Made by a program: the position numbers and the translations under genes. This document shows positions 56,830 to 63,080 of a stretch of 64,000 nt of DNA, piece after piece; position 1 is the stretch's first letter, and each line of letters opens with the position of its first letter. The notes under the pieces were generated by a model that was given only the letters and a program-made list of their open reading frames with translations, was not told the DNA's origin and ran no database searches. The stretch comes from a virus: positions 1 through 64,000 of the IMG/VR virus record IMGVR_UViG_3300007775_000001; one strand, 5' to 3'.

Positions 56830-57042
56830 ATGGAACATTATTCACATCTCATGAGTGGATGCGCTGCGAAGTTTCCTTTCTGTTACGGTGACTGTGGAGA
56901 CGATGTGAAGAAAAACGAGAAGACCGGTCGGTGGTATATCACGATGGGTCATCCGGGCTTCAATAGCACGGCCAACAACGGTAACGGGTATTCGACCGAA
57001 GCCAAGGCTCGCAGTGAACTGAAACGCTACGCACGAGCGTAG
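56830..57042 (+). CDS. Small hypothetical protein
   Basis: 70 residues with a Cys pair (FCYGDCGDDV) and a GRWYITMGHPGFN segment. Conserved-looking small phage protein; function unknown. Confidence 0.72.
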   Translation: MEHYSHLMSGCAAKFPFCYGDCGDDVKKNEKTGRWYITMGHPGFNSTANNGNGYSTEAKARSELKRYARA

Positions 57043-57064
57043 CGTTCTGGTCGAGAGAGAGATC

Positions 57065-57361
57065 ATGTCAACAACCGTGGCGCAGACGATTCTGAAGCAG
57101 TTGGGTGGTGGTCGCTTTGCACTGATGACGGGTGCCAAGGGCTTTACGAGTACCGGCAACGGAGTGTTCTTCCGGATCGGTCGCAATCATCGAAGCATCA
57201 ACAAGGTGTCGGTCGATCTGATGGGCGATGACACCTACACCATGAAGTTTTGTCGTGTGCGCAAGAGCGTGGCAACGGTGGCGAAAGAAGTCAAAGGGCT
57301 GTACTTCGATCAGTTGCAAGAGGTCTTCACACGGGAAACTGGGATGTACACTCACTTGTAG
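57065..57361 (+). CDS. Conserved small phage protein
   Basis: 98 residues. The pattern TILKQLGGGRFALMTGAKGF, then FFRIGRNHRSINKVSV and a C-terminal EVFTRETGMYT belongs to a family of about 90-100 residues that I recognise from many phages, with unknown function. AGAGAGAGATC precedes the ATG. Confidence 0.82.
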   Translation: MSTTVAQTILKQLGGGRFALMTGAKGFTSTGNGVFFRIGRNHRSINKVSVDLMGDDTYTMKFCRVRKSVATVAKEVKGLYFDQLQEVFTRETGMYTHL

Positions 57362-57370
57362 GGAAACGAG

Positions 57371-57910
57371 ATGACCAAATATACGAGGTTCCAAGACATC
57401 CCTCAGATGGTCGAAGCCGGGAGTTACGAGGTAGACATCCCGTGGGACTATTTGGAAAAAGGGCTGGCAGGCTACCTGGAGCAAGGTTTGGTGCTTGAGC
57501 CGGACTTCCAGCGTGGTCATGTGTGGAGTGATGAGAAGCGCACGGCATACGTGGAGTTCTGTCTTCGCGGTGGTCGTGGAAATCGTACGATCTTCTTCAA
57601 CTGTCCTGGCTGGCATTCGGTGCGTCGATTGACTGCGGGGAGTTTTGTGCTCGTAGATGGTTTGCAGCGGTTGACCGCCGTGCGGATGTTCATGAGGGAT
57701 GAACTGAGAGCATTCGGTTCTTTCTTCAGCGAGTACACGGATCGGATGTGGTTGTTCGGTCTGTCCGCTTCATTCCGTTTCAACGTCAATCGGTTGGAAA
57801 CGCGGGCCGAAGTGCTCCGGTGGTATCTGGACATGAACACAGGCGGCGTGGTGCATGCGGAGAGCGAGCTTGACCGTGTGCGTGAACTGCTCAGCAAGGA
57901 GACGGTATGA
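57371..57910 (+). CDS. DUF262-like (ParB/GmrS-related) protein
   Basis: 179 residues. EPDFQRGHVWSDEKRTAYVE, then LVDGLQRLTAVRMFM and MNTGGVVHAESELDRV are the blocks of DUF262 (DGQQR-type catalytic motif, here DGLQR). The family includes GmrS of type IV restriction and Dnd/BREX-like systems. This one is short and stands alone. The Gln-to-Leu change in DGQQR might mean inactivity. ATGA overlap with a 24-residue ORF. Confidence 0.8.
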   Translation: MTKYTRFQDIPQMVEAGSYEVDIPWDYLEKGLAGYLEQGLVLEPDFQRGHVWSDEKRTAYVEFCLRGGRGNRTIFFNCPGWHSVRRLTAGSFVLVDGLQRLTAVRMFMRDELRAFGSFFSEYTDRMWLFGLSASFRFNVNRLETRAEVLRWYLDMNTGGVVHAESELDRVRELLSKETV

Positions 57911-57981
57911 AAGTCAAAGGGCATTTGTTCACGATCAATCAGAACGTCACGCAAGGTGATCTGAACCGGCAAGTATATTGA
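57907..57981 (+). CDS. Very short ORF (24 residues)
   Basis: ATG 57907 overlaps the DUF262-like stop (ATGA). Encodes MKVKGHLFTINQNVTQ... ending in RQVY. Could be the truncated remnant of a longer gene, since its start context is that of a coupled gene but it stops early. Confidence 0.4.
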   Translation: MKVKGHLFTINQNVTQGDLNRQVY

Positions 57982-58050
57982 ATGTCGGGGTCTGGGTTGC
58001 GGCTGAAGCTCAAGGGGAATTCCGTCTTGCAAGAACTGGCTTCTCTGTAG

Positions 58051-58079
58051 TGGACATTTTTCGCGCAACGTGGTAGGCT
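58051..58079 (+). promoter_or_regulatory. Promoter for the bL12-like gene
   Basis: TGGACA (58051-58056), 17 bp, TAGGCT (58074-58079), then ACGGGAGATTCC before ATG 58104. Weaker than the other family members. Confidence 0.55.
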
Positions 58080-58103
58080 GAATCACAAAACGGGAGATTC
58101 CAC

Positions 58104-58658
58104 ATGAAGCAAGAATTGACATTGCGACACTATTTGAAGAGTGTCTCTCAGCTTGAGAAAGACGAGGAGGTACTTCAAGCTTTGGCCGATGCGGTTATGG
58201 GTCTGGAGGCCCATCAGTTTCTTGTCTTCATGGCGCGAGTGAAGGATACCGTCAAGACGGATGCAGGATACCGCGAATTTATCTCGTCGCTCTTCGGGGG
58301 CAAGCGCAAGGTCAATCCGCGCGACGTGACCATCTATATCAAAATAGATGGTGCGCATGAGACCACTCATAACAAGATCAGTGCGATAAAGCATTGTCGT
58401 GCAGTGACGTATGGCGAGAACATGGGTTTGGTCTGTGATCCTGACAGGATGGGTCTAAGGGAGGCCAAAGACCTCGTGGAAGCGTCGAAGATGGGTGAGG
58501 TCAAGGTCGTTCGGCTTTCTGGCAAGGGAGCCAAAGAGGCTTCCGTCCAGTTTGCGAACAATATCATGGCGTGTGGATATGACGTTCGCGTCGAGGGTGG
58601 GGACGAGGAGTATGAGAGCGAAGTCGATGACTTCATTGCGGAGCTAAAGGCACTCTGA
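58104..58658 (+). CDS. Protein with ribosomal bL12 C-terminal-like domain and C-terminal tag
   Basis: 184 residues. Residues about 91-165 (KISAIKHCRAVT, then MGLREAKDLVEASKMGE and ANNIMACGYDVRVEGG) resemble the L7/L12 C-terminal domain, where K-x3-IK-x2-R-x2-T and GL-EAKDLVE form the helix that binds translation GTPases. A 10-residue insertion sits between the two helices. The N-terminal 90 residues are unrelated to L12. It ends in DDFIAELKAL, the shared tag. It may capture elongation factors or stalk partners; inference. Confidence 0.7.
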   Translation: MKQELTLRHYLKSVSQLEKDEEVLQALADAVMGLEAHQFLVFMARVKDTVKTDAGYREFISSLFGGKRKVNPRDVTIYIKIDGAHETTHNKISAIKHCRAVTYGENMGLVCDPDRMGLREAKDLVEASKMGEVKVVRLSGKGAKEASVQFANNIMACGYDVRVEGGDEEYESEVDDFIAELKAL

Positions 58659-59017
58659 TGACACGAGAAGAAAACGACAAGCGGGAACGCCAGATCAGAT
58701 GTGTACGTAAGATGCTGGTCACCCTAGACCAGTTGTTGACTAGGAATACGTTCGATCAGGCTGAGAAGCATTACTATGGCCGCAAGAATGAGATTGTTGG
58801 CGGTGGCAACAACAGTATTTTTACGGGTTTGCGCAACGCTGCGTTTAGTGGTCAGCCATTCTACAAGTTCTCAGACGGTCAGACTGAGGTGGCTTATGAC
58901 TATCTGGATGAACGATTGGTGCTCGTGAATCCCAGCAAGCCTGACATGGAAGAGCGTCTGAAGAGAGACGGGGCCATGTTCGTTCCGCTCGTGGAACTGA
59001 TCAAGAAGTCGAGCTAG
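58658..59017 (+). CDS. Hypothetical protein
   Basis: 119 residues, starting on the last base of the previous stop. Charged and helical N-terminus, then a FTGLRNAAFSGQPFYKFSDG segment. The G of its TAG stop starts palindrome copy 7. Confidence 0.74.
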   Translation: MTREENDKRERQIRCVRKMLVTLDQLLTRNTFDQAEKHYYGRKNEIVGGGNNSIFTGLRNAAFSGQPFYKFSDGQTEVAYDYLDERLVLVNPSKPDMEERLKRDGAMFVPLVELIKKSS

Positions 59018-59032
59018 TTTCTACGTAGAAAC
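59017..59032. repeat. Dispersed palindrome copy 7
   Basis: Exact GTTTCTACGTAGAAAC, extended by one pair (59016-59033). Overlaps the upstream stop codon and lies 2 bases before ATG 59035, with no ribosome-binding site between. Confidence 0.95.
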
Positions 59033-59034
59033 TC

Positions 59035-60033
59035 ATGAGCAAGAAACAACCACGTATGGGCAAGAGCCTGAAAGAAGCCCTGGACAAGAAGGTGCGTGAC
59101 CAAGCTATGATCGCCGTCATGGATCATGACTTGGGTGGCGATATGTCGGATGCTTTTCGGTATTTGCTCAAGCCCATGATAGAGATTCCGGAGAAGAAAC
59201 CCAAGGAGAATAAGCCTGTTCCTCCTCTTGTTCCTATTGTGGTCGTGGCTGTGATGATGGAAGAGATGCCCATTGACAATCACGGTGGGCATGCGTGGGG
59301 CTTCAGGTCGGTTGTGCGTCATTTTGGTCAGGGGAGCAATAACGCTCGTACATACGCTGAAGACGATCTGTCGTTGGTGTGGAGAATCGAAGGTGAGGTT
59401 TATTATCAATCGTGGGAGTACCATCAAGCTCTTGGCTACGCGATGAACTACGTAGCTCAGAAGTTTGGTGCAAAGCGATACGAGCTACGAGTTGTGGGGC
59501 CGATGAAGTCCATGGAAAGTCTTTATCCATATCTGCATTGGGACTCTCTCCCCGTGTCTGCCAAGAGTTTCACATTGAACTGTTCTGGGATCGGTGACTG
59601 GCCTGCATTCAATAACTTCGCCATGAAGGAGTTGGGTTGGAAGAAGCATGAGGTCAGTGACTTCGTGACCAATCCACCACGGTTTCCTGTGGCTTTGTTG
59701 ACCACGAGAACCCTTGATTCTGCATTTGTCTATGCTGCGAAGCTATTGAAGGTCAAGGGCACTGCCCATCTGATGACCGATCAGGTTGCTTCTCGTCTGC
59801 CTGGACATCCGCAATCGGAGCGTGACAAGTACACCTACCAGGAAGGCGGAATTACAGACGAGAAGGGAATCCGTCAAGCCGTCGTGTTACGGAGACAGTG
59901 GTCGGTTTGGCGTCGTGAGTTGGCGTCTGGCAAAGTGACTCTGAAGGAGATCGAGAAGATCATCGAAATCAACAATGGGATCGATGACCGCGAGACAGAG
60001 ACCGATATGCTCAAAGAGCTAGGGAGTCTGTGA
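59035..60033 (+). CDS. Hypothetical protein with C-terminal tag
   Basis: 332 residues. Basic N-terminus (SKKQPRMGKSLKEALDKKV), a Pro/Lys-rich stretch with a Val-rich segment (VPIVVVAVMMEEMP), and a mixed C-terminal domain (AVVLRRQWSVWRRELASGK). Ends in TDMLKELGSL, a copy of the shared C-terminal motif. No function recognised. Starts directly after palindrome copy 7. Confidence 0.76.
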   Translation: MSKKQPRMGKSLKEALDKKVRDQAMIAVMDHDLGGDMSDAFRYLLKPMIEIPEKKPKENKPVPPLVPIVVVAVMMEEMPIDNHGGHAWGFRSVVRHFGQGSNNARTYAEDDLSLVWRIEGEVYYQSWEYHQALGYAMNYVAQKFGAKRYELRVVGPMKSMESLYPYLHWDSLPVSAKSFTLNCSGIGDWPAFNNFAMKELGWKKHEVSDFVTNPPRFPVALLTTRTLDSAFVYAAKLLKVKGTAHLMTDQVASRLPGHPQSERDKYTYQEGGITDEKGIRQAVVLRRQWSVWRRELASGKVTLKEIEKIIEINNGIDDRETETDMLKELGSL

Positions 60034-60034
60034 C

Positions 60035-60346
60035 ATGGTCTTTGGAATGAGAGACGCGGTTGAAAAGGAAACGAGAGACATGGCTGCTCATGAGCCGATC
60101 TTGATGAGTTCTTACATCGTGCGTCTCATTGAGGCGTATAGTGATCATCCGGCGGCGGCTGCCCAAACCATAAGCGATTTGAGATGTGCATTGGATGCTC
60201 AGTTGGCTATGGAGCTTTGGTTATTACGAGATGGATACGATTCGGCAACCGGAATCAAGCTCGATCTGAAAACGGGCAAGCCGGTCGCTGCACCAAGAAG
60301 AGGGCCAACAGCAATTGACATCCTAGCGGAGCTTGATCAGCTATGA
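60035..60346 (+). CDS. Small protein with C-terminal tag
   Basis: 103 residues, 1 base after the previous gene. Helical (SYIVRLIEAYSDHPAAAAQT). Ends in IDILAELDQL. Two tagged genes in a row. Confidence 0.78.
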   Translation: MVFGMRDAVEKETRDMAAHEPILMSSYIVRLIEAYSDHPAAAAQTISDLRCALDAQLAMELWLLRDGYDSATGIKLDLKTGKPVAAPRRGPTAIDILAELDQL

Positions 60347-60858
60347 GCATGAGAATCTATGACCACTACGAGTGGAAGAGGAATCTGAACTCTCTGTTTG
60401 CCTTCTGTATCGAGCTACGCAAGAAGGAGCATGCTCGTCTGAAGGCTGAGTTCATGAAGATGACCAAGGAGCAACGCGGCAAGCTGTACGATGAAACCCA
60501 TGATCGAAGGAATTTCATGCAGCGTGGGTCGTGGGAGTTCGATACGAGCATCATGATCTACCCGTATGGGCAGCGACTGTTCTTCGGGTTGTTCGGCTTC
60601 AACTACAGCAATCCGATCCTGGAGACAGTGCAGCAAGATTCGCGGGTGGTGGACTTCCATTATCAGAATCAGTCAGATCGTCCAGACCATATCTCTCCGC
60701 AAGAGTGGCGTGCGCGTCGAAGGGTGTGGGACAAGATCGGTGAGCGAAGTCATGTTTTCGCTGAGATGGGCTTGTCCTTCCAGGTCACAAGTCTGGACAC
60801 GGCAACGATCATGCTCATCATGTGTGCCCACGAGGAGAACCAATGCAACGAGAACTGA
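60343..60858 (+). CDS. Hypothetical protein
   Basis: 171 residues from ATG 60343 (ATGA overlap). Helical N-terminus (EWKRNLNSLFAFCIELRKKE) followed by an aromatic-rich part (YPYGQRLFFGLFGFNYSNP). Function unknown; overlaps the next gene by 16 bases. Confidence 0.76.
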   Translation: MSMRIYDHYEWKRNLNSLFAFCIELRKKEHARLKAEFMKMTKEQRGKLYDETHDRRNFMQRGSWEFDTSIMIYPYGQRLFFGLFGFNYSNPILETVQQDSRVVDFHYQNQSDRPDHISPQEWRARRRVWDKIGERSHVFAEMGLSFQVTSLDTATIMLIMCAHEENQCNEN

Positions 60859-61109
60859 CCATCCGGTATCACATCAATCAGGATGGGCTCGATGTGATGT
60901 TCGAGTTGGAAGATCGGATCATCGCTGCAATCGAGCCGTACGGTTGCAAGATGGTGAGTGCAGGTACGATGGTGGTGGGTCGTTGGAACCGGGGTTTTCA
61001 GGTACGCGGTGACGGTGTAGAATTGGCACTCGCGAAGATCACGGAAATCATGAAGACCGCGCGTGTTGAATTCGGTCACGAGTGGCGAGACATTCAAGAG
61101 GGGTCATGA
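60843..61109 (+). CDS. Small hypothetical protein
   Basis: 88 residues from ATG 60843. Alternating alpha/beta (MQRELTIRYHINQDGLDV; GRWNRGFQVRGDGVELALAK), of a ferredoxin-like size. ATGA overlap with 61106. Confidence 0.7.
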   Translation: MQRELTIRYHINQDGLDVMFELEDRIIAAIEPYGCKMVSAGTMVVGRWNRGFQVRGDGVELALAKITEIMKTARVEFGHEWRDIQEGS

Positions 61110-61330
61110 ATAACAAGGAATTGTGGGTCGAGGTCGGAAAGACAGTGTGGTGGTTTATCATGGTTATTCCCGCTCTGCTCTTGTTGTTCGCTGTGGCTGC
61201 TCTGGCTGATGTGGTTGAGAAGTGGGTCAACACCAACAGTGTGTGCAGGCTATACAGGGTGATCATCCCATTCCCTGGGTGGATGAAACGAGACATGAGG
61301 CGGTATGTTGATCGGAATCGTGGGAAGTAG
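61106..61330 (+). CDS. Single-span membrane protein
   Basis: 74 residues from ATG 61106. One strong membrane segment (TVWWFIMVIPALLLLFAVAA) near residues 10-30 and a basic C-terminus (KRDMRRYVDRNRGK). Overlaps the next gene by 26 bases. Confidence 0.7.
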   Translation: MNNKELWVEVGKTVWWFIMVIPALLLLFAVAALADVVEKWVNTNSVCRLYRVIIPFPGWMKRDMRRYVDRNRGK

Positions 61331-61706
61331 ATCGATCACTGACTACACGCTCTTCAAAGAAGAGCTTGAGAAGGTCATGGTGCCAGACCCCAAGCAGGAC
61401 ATGATTGTGTCTGGTGGGGCAAATGGGATAGACTCGCTGGCAGAGCAGTATGCACGAGCGCACGGAATCCAACCGGTGATTCTGCCCGCCTTGTGGGACA
61501 ACTTCGGCAAGGGGGCGGGAAAGATCAGGAACAGTAACGTGGTGAAGGTGGCACACATCATCATCGCATTCTGGGATCAGGAGTCACCGGGAACCAAGGA
61601 CACGATTGATAAGGCTAAAGCCAATGGGAACCTTTTCGAAGTCATCCGACTCAGACCAGGGCAAACAAGCGAGAACTCGATTGCGTGTGGTGAGTTCTTC
61701 GAGTAG
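61305..61706 (+). CDS. SLOG/DprA-like nucleotide-binding protein (YspA-type)
   Basis: 133 residues. IGIVGSRSITDY, then IVSGGANGIDSLAEQYARAHG and AGKIRNSNVV are the Rossmann-like elements of the DUF2493/YspA SLOG family, thought to bind or sense nucleotide ligands in antiviral and NAD-related contexts. Length is typical. Phages carry stand-alone copies with unknown function. Confidence 0.8.
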   Translation: MLIGIVGSRSITDYTLFKEELEKVMVPDPKQDMIVSGGANGIDSLAEQYARAHGIQPVILPALWDNFGKGAGKIRNSNVVKVAHIIIAFWDQESPGTKDTIDKAKANGNLFEVIRLRPGQTSENSIACGEFFE

Positions 61707-61953
61707 ATTGCTCAAGATCAACTGGTGGTTCAGGCTGAAGAGCTGGGTCGGGTTCTGGATCGGTGAGCTAATCGCTCTGGTGCTGATCGTTGTTATCTTC
61801 TTCGGTAGTGTGGTTGCAGCGGTGGCGATAGCTCTATGGATGTTGCTGGCGATGGCTCTATGGATGTTGCTGGCGTTCCTGTTCGCGAATCCAAGGGGTA
61901 TAGCATTCATGATCATCGCTCTGGCAATCGCCTACTGGATCATCACGCACTGA
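61687..61953 (+). CDS. Two-span membrane protein with internal 24-bp repeat
   Basis: 88 residues from GTG 61687 (or 61690), overlapping the SLOG gene by 20 bases; an ATG at 61606 would lie mostly inside it. Hydrophobic segments IGELIALVLIVVIFFGSVV and WMLLAFLFAN then MIIALAIAYWII. A 24-bp tandem repeat (61824-61847, 61848-61871) gives the repeated IALWMLLA / MALWMLLA. Confidence 0.58.
   Translation: MVSSSSRLLKINWWFRLKSWVGFWIGELIALVLIVVIFFGSVVAAVAIALWMLLAMALWMLLAFLFANPRGIAFMIIALAIAYWIITH
61824..61871 (+). repeat. 24-bp tandem repeat in a membrane segment
   Basis: Two 24-bp units (61824-61847, 61848-61871) differing at one base lengthen a hydrophobic helix by 8 residues. Confidence 0.9.
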
Positions 61954-61962
61954 GTGTGAATC

Positions 61963-62826
61963 ATGGCGATGCATAACGATTTTCGAGACGATTTTCGAGA
62001 CGAGGAGCGCAAGGCCAAGGAAGACAAGGTCAGCACTCTTGCCAGAGATGCACTGGATAAGGCGCACGAGATCATTGCCAAAACGGCAGCGATCACGGAC
62101 GAGAAATTCCAGGAGGAGATCAAAAAACTGGCGAAAAAGAAAGCTCTGAAACGTTTGAAATTCAAGTTGAAGCCGCATGGCAACTACGGTGTATTGGGGG
62201 GTGTGCTCTATCCAAACCAGGATGGTAGTGGTCAGGAGTCACACTTCAAGTTTTTCGATTCGCATCTGAGTAGGCTGATCGGGAAGATGATGGCGGCGAT
62301 CACTTACGATTGGTATCCATCCTTTGTGAGTGACAAGGAGATACCGGATCATCATCACTTCACACTATATCCAATCGAGATCGACACAAGCGAGTTGGAA
62401 GGCAGACTGTGCAACGTGGTAGTGTATAGGTTTGGTCTGGAGCGAGTGAATGGCAAGCATGACGAGTTTGTGTCGAATGCGCTGGATGGAACCTATACCA
62501 AAGAGAACAGCCAGATCGTGCGGTTCAATGGGTACTCACGGCATCGGGTGATCAACAGACAGGCGTTACTCGATCACATTCGGGAAGAAGAGCGTGAGCA
62601 AATCCTGAATGTGAAGCGGTACTATCAAAGCCTTGACGCGCGGAACGGTTGGTCGTTGCATCACAATGTACCGTATAGCAAGAGCTTGGCGCGTTATGTA
62701 GAGCAACTGAGACGGTTGTGTGAGGAGGGGGATATCGAGATCGTATTCAACTCTGCATTGGCGCCTAGCACGGAACCAGAGTCCGAAAAGGGGCCTGACT
62801 TCATCGAGGAGTTGAGCAAGCTGTGA
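61963..62826 (+). CDS. Hypothetical protein with C-terminal tag
   Basis: 287 residues. Starts with a duplicated DFRD unit (MAMHNDFRDDFRDEE), a Lys-rich helical N-terminus, then a central part (HHHFTLYPIEIDTSELEG; VVYRFGLERVNG) and a helical C-terminus. Ends in PDFIEELSKL. Function unknown. ATGA-type overlap with the next gene. Confidence 0.78.
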   Translation: MAMHNDFRDDFRDEERKAKEDKVSTLARDALDKAHEIIAKTAAITDEKFQEEIKKLAKKKALKRLKFKLKPHGNYGVLGGVLYPNQDGSGQESHFKFFDSHLSRLIGKMMAAITYDWYPSFVSDKEIPDHHHFTLYPIEIDTSELEGRLCNVVVYRFGLERVNGKHDEFVSNALDGTYTKENSQIVRFNGYSRHRVINRQALLDHIREEEREQILNVKRYYQSLDARNGWSLHHNVPYSKSLARYVEQLRRLCEEGDIEIVFNSALAPSTEPESEKGPDFIEELSKL

Positions 62827-63080
62827 AAGTGCGTGGTCATTGCTATCGATGCGACAAACCCATCAATGGATCGACCCAGATGATAGAACCAAAAGATTGC
62901 TGGGAATGCCAAGTCCGAATGAAATGGTGGTGGTGGCTCCTGGAGCTTGTTTGGGTTCTGCTAGTGTTGGGTACTTGTACCTATATAGTCTTTTGGTTAG
63001 GCCATAGTGGGTTGTGGTATCTTTTTGCCCTTCTTTTGTGTGGATCGTCCCACGACCATGAGAAACAACAGCACTGCTGA
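62823..63080 (+). CDS. Membrane protein with Cys motif
   Basis: 85 residues. N-terminal zinc-like site (CYRCDKPING; CWECQVRM), then two membrane segments (WWWLLELVWVLLVLGTCTYI; GLWYLFALLLCG). Overlaps the last gene by 23 bases. Confidence 0.68.
   Translation: MKVRGHCYRCDKPINGSTQMIEPKDCWECQVRMKWWWWLLELVWVLLVLGTCTYIVFWLGHSGLWYLFALLLCGSSHDHEKQQHC

Noticed and set aside
6054-59032. The palindrome resembles the Cas12a repeat hairpin (TTTCTAC...GTAGA).
   Set aside because: The copies are kilobases apart with no spacers, the palindrome has no room for the Cas12a loop, and no cas genes are present. Not a CRISPR array.
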